Part shown: positions 24,683-36,339 of the stretch, piece after piece
How positions within the stretch are numbered: the stretch's first letter is position 1
How the letters are laid out: every line of letters starts with the position of its first letter
Origin: Azadirachta indica
Taxonomy: Eukaryota; Streptophyta; Magnoliopsida; Sapindales; Meliaceae
Direction of reading: 5' to 3'
Assembly (NCBI GenBank): GCA_022749755.1
Contig: CM040441.1
Coordinates: forward strand, 11,533,475-11,597,474
DNA: 64,000 nucleotides
The notes under the pieces: model-generated
The model's database searches: none
What the model saw: the letters and a program-made list of their open reading frames with translations, nothing else
Told to the model about the DNA's origin: nothing
Position numbers and translations under genes: made by a program

Positions 24683-26645
24683 CTCTATATAGTTTACTAA
24701 TAATTTTAAACTGCACATTTTGAGTTCTCTTTGAAGGGAGAAGCTGGAATGTTGAGAAGAGAACTTTGTATGTAAGATATACAATTATTTGTCTTGTTTG
24801 TCTCGCAAGAATAGTTGTAATTTGTAAATCATGAATATATGTATACTTAGAAATCTTCTTTTTTTTTAAAAAAAAAAAAAATCATTTCTTGTGCTATTAA
24901 AATATTTGGACAAGATTTTGACAGTTTTTTTTTTTTTAAATTTTGTGCTCTTAAAATATTTGTTTAAGAATTTGCCATTGAAAGTAAAATATAATTTTTT
25001 TAATATTTAAAATCCAAACAATAAAATACTGCACTATTACATAATTATCATATGTCATATATTTTCACATGCAAGGGGTGGTCACAAAAAAAATTATTTA
25101 TGAATTTTTATATGAAAATTTGTATCTTTAATATTATTGTTTAAGTTATATTCTTTATTTTGAAATTATATTTGTCACACTTTAAAATTTATTATAATAC
25201 TTTTTTTAATCGAAAATTAAAGAAATTCAAAGACATTTTATCGCTCTAAGATGATCAAATTTTGAAGATAAAACAAGAAAAAGTGAAAAAATTACTAGTC
25301 GCATCCGCTAATATTTATGACATCATGTTAAGACTTTTAAATTATGTCCTTATTTTAAAAAATTATTTCTAGAATCCGGAATCCTTACGATTTTCATTCA
25401 AGACTAAAAATTGATGAAATCTGAGGCAAATAAGCTTATAGGCCCAGGCCCAACAATATCCTGAGCTTGGCCAGCCCATTTTCTTGCTGATTACCATATT
25501 ATACCTGCATGCACAGAAAAAGAAATCAATTAAAAAAAAAAAAAGAAACCACGGGGAAGGGAAAAAAAAACTCAAAAACAGAACAAAAATGGAGCAGATA
25601 AAGAGTCTGACTGTCACTGTCCTTTACCAAAGCCATTCTGAAAATGGCAATATCCACTCTCTCACACTACTAACGCTTTACCCATATGGTAAAAATTCAT
25701 TTAAACTTGACCGTTCAAAGACCAAACAAAACATTCCTTCTCTTTAACTCGTTTTAACAACCATTTTTAGCCCTTACTTCAGCTTGCACATTCTTAGGAC
25801 TTCTCTTTTAGGGTTTCTCCGTACTTCTCTGCTGTGTAATGTGAGTATCTCCAATTTGTTTTATTTTTATTTTTGCTGTTATTTTTTGTATTTTTGGATT
25901 AAATGATGCGTTTTCTCCTTTTCGGAATTGATAAAAGAGGCATTATTGATTTGGTTATGTATTATGGTGGCGTATTGTTGGAGTTTATGTAGCTCGAGTC
26001 CTTGTTTGAAAGCAAAAAAAATGGAAGAAAGGAATTGGCGTAATTTCGCTTTCTAACAAGTTAAAAAAACTGTGGTCAACTAACCCGACTACTTGTTTGA
26101 GGCTGAAGTTTGTGGAATTATTTTGTTAAGCTTCAAAATGTGATTTTTTATGTACTTTTCAGTGATTAAGTTGATTGTGTATTTGCTTTCTTGTCTGTTG
26201 ATTCCTCCATATCTGATTAGTGGATTTTTCTTCGTATATGGAGGCTTCAACAGTTTGTATTGTGGGGGCTCTACCCCATGAGAATTTCTGCTAGTTGAAT
26301 TTTAATAAATCAAAATAACTTATAATATGATATCAAAAATTTGATTTGCTTTCCCTGGTTTTCTCCATATAAAATGGAGGGAACTCCTGTAGGTGAGCTT
26401 TGAAAATTTCTTTTTTTCTTTCATACTCATCAAATTTTATTTACGTGCTGATTTATTTTATTGTGAAGACTTGTTTCTTGTCCAGCATTGTCCTTATTGT
26501 TTTAATTTACAGTCAGGTGCTTGCTTTATATATACTCATTTTTCTTGTGGTTCTTGTCCGTAGAATCTCGAGCCTACAACATTACTATTCTTTGGTCTAT
26601 TGGTCCCCTTTCGGAGTGATATTGGCCTTTGATTTTTTAACACTA
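24683..26645. other. Spacer and leader region of the INO80-subunit gene
   Basis: From 24683 to about 25560 the sequence is AT-rich, including two imperfect copies of a poly-T plus TTGTGCT.TTAAAATATTTG unit near 24859-24983. A leader of the next gene probably begins around 25600-25840 and ends in donor AAT|GTGAGT at 25840/25841. Acceptors near 26512 or 26563 would close a leader intron. The exact leader structure is uncertain. Confidence 0.4.
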
Positions 26646-28823
26646 ATGGAATGCTTCGGTGATTCTGGACTTGCTACTGTTGGTTGTACTTTGAGGAAGA
26701 AAAGGAATGGTGTACCTCGTCGACCACGCTCTGATTTTCGAACACTGTTAAACAGTTTTACTTTTCTGCCACAGTCCAATCAATGTATAGGCAGTGGCAG
26801 TAATGAGGGAAATCAAAATGTCAATGACACTATAGTTGTTTCTGATGGATTAGGGAGTGAGAACAAACTGAAGCTTAAGCTCAAGTTTGGTGGTGTCACG
26901 CATACCATCCAAACCAATTCTGTCATGGAGTATTCCTCTCAGCACCGACAGAAGCAGGTATTCCCCATGCTTTGCATGATATCTGTGAAGCAATGAGCAC
27001 AATAGTTTGACCGTTCTTTTCCTTGAGATCAGGTGCCTTATAATTTATAGTGTGATTGCAATCTAGTGCGTATGCTGTTAGTTTTTCATGATTATTAATA
27101 GTTTAACTACCCTTACTTTTCTGACATGCAAGTACTCAATCTGGTATTGTTTTCTCATATCATTTTTCTTTTGCTGTTACCCTGTAATTGAATGCTCTAC
27201 TATCCAGTTTCATTTAATAACCATGTGGTATATAACGTTATTTCCATTGTGATTTTTATTGTTTTTAAGGATATCTTTTGGTATTTAGTTCTTCAACAGT
27301 GTGATGGCTTTATATAAACATTGTTTGTGCAGGACAAACATAGTGACTATTCTTTTCCCTCAGACAAGGGGAAAGGCGATGCAATTCGAAGGAAGGATTT
27401 CTCCAGAAGTGGCTCTAGTTTTGGAAAGGGACATTCTTTGAGAGGAAAGTCATACGGGGATATTGCGTTTATGAATGATACACACGAGTCAGTTCGCAAA
27501 AGTAAGCGGGTTCCTAAGCGACGTGCCTTGGATGTGGGTTTTGATGGAGATGATGATGATGAAGATGATGAATTACGATACCTGGGGAAACTTGGTGCTC
27601 CTAAGGTTGCTGCTGGCTGTGAAGATAAGGAGCTGAGCGGAATTGGGAGAGAACAGGGGCTAGATGAGGACAAGGACTATGTGGGAGAAGAAGAAGAAGA
27701 AGAAGCAGAAGAACCTACATCAGATGATGAACCTGGGTCTAAAAGGAAGAAGCTGGAAAAGGGACCTCTCGATTCTTTTGTAGATAGAAGAAATGAATCA
27801 ACTCCCACTACCCGTAATCGGACCCTTCAGGCTGGGAAAGATATTCTGTCTGGGTCTTGCGCTGCTCTTGAGTTCCCGAATGGTTTACCCCCTGCCCCAT
27901 CTAAAAGTGAGCAGTTCTCCACTCTCTTTTTTTCATTATGAATTATAGAATAACTTAGAATTGCTAGAATGCAGTTAAACATATTTAAGAATGTCTTTAT
28001 GTACTATATACAAATATTGAACTAGTTTTGTTTCTGTTATTGGTTGGCTGATGACAGAACAAAAGGAGAAACTCTCTGAAGTGGAGCAACAACTAAAGAA
28101 AGCTGAGGCTGCACAAAGACGAAGAATGCAATCGGAGAAGGCAGCTCGGGAAGCTGAGGTTTGCCTGTCCATCATGTCATGTTTTATGTTCATAATTTTG
28201 TGGCAATAAATGGGAAAATGGTCTTACATCCTAATTTTTCAGGCTGAAGCAATCAGAAAAATACTGGGTCAAGATTCTGGAAGAAAGAAAAAGGAAGAAA
28301 AGTTAAAGAAGCAGTGGGATGAGGCTCAGGTTGACAGTATTCTTGCATTTGTTCTCTATGAGGCTGATTTCTTAGCATTGTTATAATGTCATTTGTGGTT
28401 TTGGATGCAGGGTAAGGCTGCCAAATCCGATGCACTTGCATCGAACACTGTTAGATGGGTCTATGGTCCTAGTGGAACTGTCGTTATCTTTTCTGAAGAT
28501 ATTGGCCTACCAAACATATTTAATCCAGCACCCTGCAGGTAAAATTTCTTTTTCATTTCAAACATCAGCTATTGTAGTTTTGCTTTTGGTACTGCATTAT
28601 ATTGATCATCTCTTGTTTCACTCAAGTATAACATATATTATCATCTAATGGGGTTTATGGCATGAATCATTTGTTCAGTTATCCTCCCCCACGTGAAAAA
28701 TGTGCGGGACCAAACTGTACAAATGCATATAAGTATCGAGATTCCAAATCGAAACTTCCCCTGTGCAGTCTCCAATGTTACAAGGCATTGCATGGAGAGA
28801 TGCATCCTCTGATTGCCTGCTAA
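26646..28823 (+). CDS. INO80 complex subunit B/IES2-like protein (PAPA-1 region and HIT zinc finger)
   Basis: Six exons (26646-26957, 27333-27906, 28058-28158, 28243-28329, 28411-28538, 28679-28823) give 448 residues. The start is the ATG giving MECFGDSG, the N-terminus expected for plant members. The first two thirds are basic and acidic low-complexity sequence with runs of Asp/Glu near residues 185-195 and 230-240. Residues about 295-355 are a Lys/Glu-rich helical PAPA-1-like segment. The last 40 residues form a HIT-type zinc finger: CAGPNC, CSLQC, H and C in ALHGEMHPLIAC. In yeast and animals IES2/INO80B activates the INO80 nucleosome remodeller, so a nuclear role in chromatin remodelling is inferred. 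GAT/GAA trinucleotide repeats encode the acidic tracts and could vary in length. Confidence 0.9.
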
Positions 28824-29538
28824 CATGGTTCCATTCTTCCCAGGTAAAAACTGAATCTTTTTAGTACATTTTTTAAGTTGAGAAAATGGTGGAATCAGCA
28901 GATTCTGAGTTTTAATGGAAGTTGGTTTAGCCTGATTTTATCTCACTTTTTGATGTGACACTGATTAGTGAAACGTGATCATTCTTGATCATGAACTCCA
29001 TGACTCTTGGCTGATATCAGGTCAGTCGTCCATGATTACATGTACTTAGTTTCACTGTTTGATCCTGTATAACCTTTTTCTGTTTGCATTAAGCAGACTA
29101 CCGCAATTGTTAATGTTTTACTACCATGTATAAAGGTCTGGGTTGATTCTCTCTTAATGTGAGCATCTGTCTAGCAAAATATAAACTTATAATTAGTAAC
29201 TATCGTCCAAAATTGCAAATATAATTAAATTTTGATCGTACGTTATATTACTAAGTTTAAGAGAAGTCAGTATGATACTCAGCAATTTATAAAACAGCAC
29301 GTCAATATGGTAATATTAATACCCAGAACACCCATCAGAAGGTATAACCAAGCTTACAATTATGAATCAGTTGCCGATCTATATTATTAATTACAATCAT
29401 TGGGTATAAAAATCATATATATACTACAAATTGGTTCAATCACAACATAAACTTGATACTATCTTTTCTTTTCCTCTCTTTCAACTATTATGAATAGAAA
29501 TTTTGAACTCCCAAATACTGACAAACCAGTAGCATAAT
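28824..29538. other. Convergent 3' ends of the INO80-subunit and E2 genes
   Basis: This 715-base gap separates converging genes and should hold both 3' UTRs. No open frame with family features was found. Confidence 0.5.
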
Positions 29539-31585
29539 TTATGATCCATCCATGAAAACGGCACCGTGACCATTAGATTTCATAAACTTCTTTAGTAAAA
29601 GAACCAAAATTGCAATAGTTAGTCCAACAGCAGCCCATGTGAGCAGACGATCATCAGCAGGTTTTTGAACCCTGGCCTCTGACTTTGGCTGAAGTTGAAT
29701 GCTTGAGCTCGCCGGAACATCTCTTGATGTTCCCACTCCTGTGGGTTGGGGATTAGTGTTGGCAAAAGCCTCCTGCACTTCTGCTGAAACTGGGTGCTGC
29801 TCCACTGTAGACATGGACCCAGGATCCAATGAATTTGCCTGTGCTTCACTCTCCGTTACGGTAAGCTTTTCTTCAGAGCTTTCTTCTGAGGAGCTGAGCT
29901 TAGGAATAGGTGGTGCCTTGCTTAACATATATTCATGGATCTGCAGCATCAAAAAAGCTCATTAGCGTGAGGTCTGCACAATGATAAACAAGAGCCAGTA
30001 AGAAGAAAATTTAATCATACCTCATCAATGAGCTTTTGGCGTTCAGGAGTCCCAAATCTTGGGGCAGCTTCACGAGATTTAATAGCCAGTGCACGCCTCT
30101 CTTCCTTCTTATAATCCAGTGAGCCCAAAGCACCATTTGGATTGGTGGGCATGAATGCAATTAGAGCTACAAGAGCAGTCCGCACTGCCAGCAAAACAAG
30201 TACATTAACCAAGTGGCAAAAATAGGTAAAGGACTAACACACTCAAAAAATTTTTGATATGTAAGTTGAAGCATCATTAGCAGTCGTGGTAAAAAACCCA
30301 GCAAATTATGAAAATTTAAATCACATTTTGCAGCAAGCTTCCCAGGAAAATGCAAGCATTGCAATAGAGAGACAATGCCTTTTACTTAATACTTTTAGGA
30401 TCAGACAACTCATAATTCTTCTGTTTTGCAGCTTTCATGGCACACTAAGGAAAAGAAAAAGAATCCAACAGAACAACATTATGGTTTTCAATCAAAATAA
30501 AAAGATAAACTGCTGTAGTATTTCTCAATTCAGACAAACCTCATTCCATGATTCGCATATTAAGAGCATCCTAGTAGCAAGAGCTCAAGCTTAATTGATT
30601 GAACAGGGGCAAAATAGAAGTGCACAAGTCAGACATATACAAAAGGCAATTGGCTAAACCTACTTGGCATGTCATCTAGCAAAACTGTATACCAACGACA
30701 TAATTGAAACCAAATCTAAATTATGTCATTAAGAATAAATCTTACCACTCCAAGATGGCTGCCAATGCTCTGGATGATGATTTGAAATGCTTAAGCATAT
30801 CTTGGTCTGGGTTTCAAAACGCCCATTCGGCTGTAATAGAAAGGCACAAATATACATTAGCAATCATTATCAGGTTAATCAAACTCATTTATGGAGAAAA
30901 AGATTTTACTGTTAATAGCATAAACGAAGGAGGCTTGAATGGATATTCTGCAGGTAACTGAATCCGTCCATGATAAATCCCGCCTTCAAATTCGGTGTCA
31001 AGAGGACCGCTGATGGCAAATTGCCATTCAAATATATTCTCCTGATCACATCAACCAAAGCTTAGTTTTAAAAAAAAAAAAGGTTCATGGTAAATATAAA
31101 AATTTCTCGAAAAACTAATCATTTATTTTTCTAATAAAGTAGGGATAATTCCCTCCTAATCAGTTAACACACATAAAAGCAAAGGCAAGCATAATTTTGT
31201 TATATAAATATAAAAATTACTTAAAAAATTAACCAGTAATTTATGTTATAAACTACTATGAATAATTCCCTCATAATCAGCTAACATACAATAAAGAAAA
31301 GAAAAAAAGTGTAAATTTTTCAAAATTGAAGGAGGAAAAAAAGTACCAATAAGATCAAACCTAATTTTTATTAACAAAGACATCCACGATTGAAAATAAC
31401 AACCACTCAGCCAGGAACCAACAATAAAACTGAATTAAAAACATAAAAAATTACAAAAAATGAGTGACGAAAACCTCGAGAGGCAGGCTCATGAAATCAT
31501 CCGACGGATTAGATTGCATCTCTTTGACCTCCTGCAGTATTCTCTTCACCGCCGGATTCTTCAGATTGTACTTATCCTCCGCCAT
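29539..31585 (-). CDS. UBC32-type membrane-anchored ubiquitin-conjugating enzyme E2 (yeast Ubc6/UBE2J class)
   Basis: Five minus-strand exons (31585-31475, 31041-30910, 30830-30746, 30184-30021, 29940-29539) give 297 residues. The N-terminal UBC domain (residues 1 to about 160) contains NPAVKRILQEVKEM, PPSFMLLTPNGRFET, the catalytic Cys93 in TKICLSISNHHPEHW, and RTALVALIAFMP. A Ser/Glu-rich linker follows, and the protein ends with a tail anchor at about 265-284 (TWAAVGLTIAILVLLLKKF). This is the layout of plant UBC32/33/34, ER-membrane E2 enzymes working in ER-associated degradation. Which of the three it corresponds to cannot be decided here. The upstream region has ACGT-core elements consistent with ER-stress control. 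Confidence 0.95.
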
Positions 31586-31764
31586 AGGATATAGATCTGC
31601 TTTAATGATTGACGATTCTTCGCCAACGTCCGATCAAAACCAAATTTCTTTGTGTTAACAGATACGAGCAGATAAAGTTTTGGTGTGAATGCTAACAAGA
31701 AAAAGAGAGAGAGAGGAGAAGATTTTATGGAGCTGGAGACCGACGATTTTTGGATAGTGACTTG

Positions 31765-31862
31765 ACACGTCATTTCAAGTGAGTTTGCTTACGTGGCTCT
31801 AGGCTACTGGCTTTTAGCGTTTTTAACTCTTGTGGGCCTATTACAAAGTAGAATCCACGTGG
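31765..31862 (-). promoter_or_regulatory. Cluster of ACGT-core (UPRE/ERSE/G-box-like) elements upstream of the E2 gene
   Basis: On the minus strand 31774-31765 reads AATGACGTGT, one base from the unfolded-protein-response element GATGACGTGK. At 31796-31792 CCACG lies nine bases from CCAGT (31110 offset: 31810-31806), one mismatch from the ERSE layout CCAAT-N9-CCACG, if read as CCAGT-N9-CCACG. A palindromic G-box CCACGTGG lies at 31855-31862. All are 180-280 bases before the ATG. Binding by bZIP28/bZIP60-type factors is inferred. Confidence 0.45.
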
Positions 31863-33011
31863 TATTAGTTGTTGAGTCAGTAGAGAAGTTATGGGCCTGC
31901 CCCATTGGCAAATTGATGAACCGGTTTGTCCAAAAAGCCCATTTTCCAGCCCCACGCGAGTTTAGGGCCGTTTCTTCCTGTGTTTCAAAACGACTGCATC
32001 AGCAAATTCCCGTATACTGTCTTTGTTCCTACTAATAATTTATTAGAGCTTAATATCACTATTTAGACTTTTAATTACTAGTAATTTGATCAAGAGTTCA
32101 TGTATGTGAGTCCTCTTACATGATTTTTAGTTGTTTATGTTTTCTTTTTAATCACTTTAAACTTCTTTCTATGCCAGCTAGGTATCCATCTTACACGTAA
32201 AGGTTCTTAGTTTTTGTAAAATTTTGGAAAGAAAAAATTCTTACAAAATCTTTAGTTGTGTTTTAAATTGCAGGCAGCTAAGAGCAAGCCAGAATAATGA
32301 CTAGGTCAGCATTTGAATAATTAAAACCAATATGAAGCTGCTTACATGCTGGTACTGTGTGCAGCATTATTGCTTAAACTAATGAATGATGGATAAGGCA
32401 TACAAAGCTGTTGGCTGTCCCTGTCAAAATTTCTAGGCTCTTTGTAAGCTCTTATGTCTTTTTGCATACATATTTTTTGCTTATCAAATATTTGGTAATT
32501 TAACAAAGACTTGCTCTTGTCCTTGTAGGCGATTTTGTGGTTTATTTAACAATCATTCAATGTTCTTTTAGTTTCCGTGCCGCTCTTGACTGATTTTCTT
32601 AAGAAATTTTTACTTGGAAAGATGATGATATCGACTTGATTGTGGCCTTCATACATATTGCTTGGATTCCAGCTGTTGTTTGAATCTTTATAAATTTAAC
32701 TAAATCTGTATAATTGTCAGTTCTAGATCCAAGTGGCATTCATATAATCTAATCTTAAAACAATGCAGCAGGCCACCTTGATAACACCAACATGTCGTTG
32801 TCAATATCACTGTTGTTTGATGAATTGTGTGTAAGAGAAGTTGTCAAAGAAGAATACTATAGTTGGAAATGTTTGTGTTTGAGAAGGATTTGCGAAAAAG
32901 ACAGCTAAAAATCTGCTTGTTCATTTATATGTAGAGGTGCTCAACTTTCAAGCATAGTAGTGTGCTCCAAGAAAAATTGATACACCAGACTGAGCTTGTT
33001 TCCGAATTGAG
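31863..33011. other. Intergenic region before the GRAS array
   Basis: This holds the distal E2 promoter and the leader and promoter of the first GRAS gene. Several CAG and TAG acceptor-like sites suggest a possible leader intron, but no coding exon is supported. Confidence 0.45.
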
Positions 33012-34799
33012 ATGGCCAATGCAGTGTTCTCTTTGGAGGGTTTAAAATATGGTGAAGTTCCAGATAAACTTAGTTCTACAGAAAATAGTTTTGAGAGTGT
33101 GGAAAGAGGGATCATAGGGAAACAATTTAATTCTTATGGAGTTGAAGACTCGGGAGAATCTGGAGCCATTGATTCATTTTGTCCTGATTATGGATTTTAT
33201 CAAGGTGTATTATCAGAACAAGGATTCCTTTTCTCCAAATATCAGCAGCGAGAACAATCGTTCTCTAGTTATGAGCTGCCTGATAATCTAAGGTTTGATA
33301 TTCCTTCTCCACCAATTCAAACATGTCTGGAGGATATTGCAAAGCATGGTGAAATCCCAACTGGAATTCAAGATGTTGTTGAACCAAAAAAGGAAAAGCA
33401 GTTCCCATTTTCCTTAGCATCTCTTGAATTGCTAAAGAATTATGGAAGTGGGTTCAAAAGATTGAAAGGGGAAAGAAGGATTGAGCCAAGCAATGATATG
33501 GCATTCACCAAGGTGGAAAGCCAAAAATTGTCGACTGAAGAAATCATGAAGATTGCTGGAGAAAGGTTCATCCATTCCTCTTCCCATGCAGTTGAGGATG
33601 TCGTCTCTATGCTTAGCAACCCTTTTGACCTTTCTTTCTCCGGTCTTTCCACAGAGGAGATCAGAGATGTGGAGCTTGCTGAATTCCTTTTGGCTTCCGC
33701 TGAGAAAGTAGGCAATCAGCAGTATGAACGTGCCACCAGATTGCTCAACCAGTGTGATTTATTGTCTTCCAACAAAGGAAATCCTGTTCAACGAGTAGTT
33801 TACTATTTTGCTGAAGCTCTTCGAGAGAAGATTGATCGTGAAACAGGCAGGATCACATCAAAGGAGCTGGGGAAACAGCAGCCTTTTGACATTGATGTGG
33901 CAATGATGAGTGCAAACCCCACTTCCCTGGCATTTCATGAAGAAATTCCCTTCTCCAAGATTATACAATTTGCTGGGATTCAAGCTATTGTAGAAAATGT
34001 GGCCAAGGCAAAGAAGATTCACATAATTGATCTAGGAATCAGGAATGGGGTGCAATGGACAGTATTGATGCAAGCTCTTGCTTCTCGATATGACTGCCCT
34101 ATTGAGCTTCTCAAGATTACTGCTGTTGGAACTATGGCACAACATTTATTGGAGGATACTGGTAAGAGGCTAACAAATTTTGCCAACAGCATGAACTTGC
34201 CATTTTCATATAATATAGTTATGGTTTCAGACATGCTAGAGCTTCAAGAACATCTATTTAGTCTAGATGCCAAGGAAACCATTGCTGTGTATGCTCAATT
34301 ATTGCTAAGGAGCATGCTTGCATTCCCAGATCGTTTGGAAAATATAATGAGAGTGATCAGAAACATCAATCCAAGTGTAATGGTGGTTACTGAAATTGAG
34401 GCAAATCACAACTCACCAGTATTTGTAAACCGTTTCATTGAAGTTCTTTTCTACTTCAGCGCATATTTTGATTGCCTTGACACATGCATGAAACCAAATG
34501 ATCCACACAGGATGATTACAGAATCAATGTACTTTAGGCAGGGAATTAGAAACATGGTTGCGGCCGAGGGAGAGGAAAGGAAGACTCGACATGTGAAGCT
34601 TGATGTTTGGAGGGCATTCTTTGCGCGTTATGGAATGGATGAGACAGAACTGAGCATGTCATCTTTGTATCAAGCAAGCCTTCTGGTGAAGAAATTTGCT
34701 TGTGGGAGTTCTTGTACAATGGCTTTGAATGGAAAAAGCCTAATTGTTGGGTGGAAGGGAACACCAGTTCATTCAGTTTCTGTTTGGAAGTTCACCTAG
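33012..34799 (+). CDS. GRAS-domain transcription regulator, long form (array member 1)
   Basis: An intronless frame encodes 595 residues. The N-terminal 180 residues are a non-conserved acidic region. A linker LSTEEIMKIAGERFI follows, then the GRAS domain: leucine heptad I at about 218 (VELAEFLLASAEK), the VHIID motif as IHIIDLGIRNGVQWTVLMQAL at about 336, leucine heptad II, the PFYRE region, and the SAW end GWKGTPVHSVSVWKF. The N-terminus has no DELLA motif, so despite similarity to proteins often labelled RGL1-like it should not be called a gibberellin repressor. GRAS proteins act in the nucleus as co-regulators. It is the longest and probably the most complete member of the array, with two shorter paralogs and one broken copy following on the same strand. 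Confidence 0.93.
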   Translation: MANAVFSLEGLKYGEVPDKLSSTENSFESVERGIIGKQFNSYGVEDSGESGAIDSFCPDYGFYQGVLSEQGFLFSKYQQREQSFSSYELPDNLRFDIPSPPIQTCLEDIAKHGEIPTGIQDVVEPKKEKQFPFSLASLELLKNYGSGFKRLKGERRIEPSNDMAFTKVESQKLSTEEIMKIAGERFIHSSSHAVEDVVSMLSNPFDLSFSGLSTEEIRDVELAEFLLASAEKVGNQQYERATRLLNQCDLLSSNKGNPVQRVVYYFAEALREKIDRETGRITSKELGKQQPFDIDVAMMSANPTSLAFHEEIPFSKIIQFAGIQAIVENVAKAKKIHIIDLGIRNGVQWTVLMQALASRYDCPIELLKITAVGTMAQHLLEDTGKRLTNFANSMNLPFSYNIVMVSDMLELQEHLFSLDAKETIAVYAQLLLRSMLAFPDRLENIMRVIRNINPSVMVVTEIEANHNSPVFVNRFIEVLFYFSAYFDCLDTCMKPNDPHRMITESMYFRQGIRNMVAAEGEERKTRHVKLDVWRAFFARYGMDETELSMSSLYQASLLVKKFACGSSCTMALNGKSLIVGWKGTPVHSVSVWKFT

Positions 34800-36339
34800 A
34801 TCAACTGAGGAAGATTTCGATTTGCAATTTATGTGCTCATATGTTACCTTTCTAGAGCTGCGGCCATGGTTTCCACTTTGCTGCTACCAACAAATTTATA
34901 GTTCTTGACGATGATCAAACTTATGAGTTGCACATATTTATGTTATGCTTTGTGATCATTGATGTCTTGGCAAGCATTGCTTCTGAACATGGCATGCTTC
35001 ATGTGAATACTGCATCAGGTCACTGGAATAATAGTAAGGTTCATGTGATGATGATCATATATGATGGTTGTATTTCTCTTCCGGTTCTAGTGTTTGTCTT
35101 TCATTTTTTCTTGGTCCCAAATTTGTTTGAAAGTTTATGTTGTCTGCAACATGGATGAAATTTTAGTCCCATATTTGTGTTTTTTTTATTATTCCTTTTT
35201 CAGAATGAATTTGATAGCACAGTGTTATGATTAGTTACATACGAAATCTACATTGATATATTCTCCTGAAATCCCAGTCAAATTGAGTTAAAAAAAAAAA
35301 AAATGCCCTTGGTTACACTAAAAGTTGGCAGAATTCAGCGTCTTTAAAAGTGTTCTAGCTTTGAGAAATGTTCCCATATCCCAGAACATTGTGTAAACTG
35401 CCATCCTTAGCTTTCTTGGCTTCAAGAGATGAATTGACAAAGCAATTAGCCCTGTTTAAGCTAGTCAGACAGCTTCCTTTCACTGAATTTGCAGGAGCCG
35501 CACTAATTGCTTGTACTTGTGAATGATGTAGATGTTAAGAAATTATTAGTAAATAATCCGTTTCCATCATTCCGCTTTTGATCTTTTCAAGAAGTATAAG
35601 ACTTTTATGCATGTCTTATATGTTTGTCAAGAGAAACCTGGTAAGCACTTGCCATGGAAATATTGAGGCTTATTTGTCACATTTTTAAATCAGTTCCTAT
35701 TCTGCAAACTTCTACCAGGATTTAAATTTAGGATTGCACATGCCTCGAACTATCATAAATTTATCAAGAACAAAGAGAAATTGAGGCATATTGTTTACTT
35801 ATACATGTAAATATATGGACATATCTATTATAATTTTACCTTTATCATACAATGTGTTGAGGCATATTGTATATGTAACAAACACACGTCTATACAAAAT
35901 ATAAATCTCCGTTTCACACAAGTTTCATAAAATATATGTATTAGTAGATTTCGCAAATCAGAGAGTAATGTTCATCTACTGTTTTATTTCTTGTAGATTT
36001 CTTCCTGTCTTTCATACTTCTAGACAAGAATCAGTGACTGAAGTTCTTACATGAATTAATGATTGGGAACTCCAGCGTTTTTGATTTGGTTGTCATCTTT
36101 CTGATCTATTTGGCCTCTGATTCCTGTCTTAGTCAGTCAGACAACCATTAAAAGCTCTACAAATTTCAGAGCTAAGTTTATAAACATCAACAAGTCAGCA
36201 TCAAAGTTTCCTATTTCTTGGGTTACATTTTTGGTTGTAACGATGGATCTGCATAATTCCCAAGAATAGAACAAGTACTTTACTTTTGTCTTCCGGTTGT
36301 GTTACAATGACTTGTTTTTACCTTCTTTCTGATTTAAGA
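34800..36339. other. Spacer between GRAS gene 1 and the GRAS pseudogene
   Basis: This is the 3' UTR of GRAS gene 1 followed by AT-rich spacer. No recognisable GRAS fragment or other gene was found. Confidence 0.45.

Noticed and set aside
26400..26645. In-frame upstream extension of the INO80-subunit gene
   Set aside because: The extension is hydrophobic and unlike the family; the usual N-terminus begins at the ATG at 26646, and splice-like sites suggest that the region is leader or intron.
33012..34799. Calling GRAS member 1 a DELLA gibberellin repressor
   Set aside because: No DELLA or VHYNP-type motif is present in the N-terminal region; the similarity is confined to the GRAS domain.
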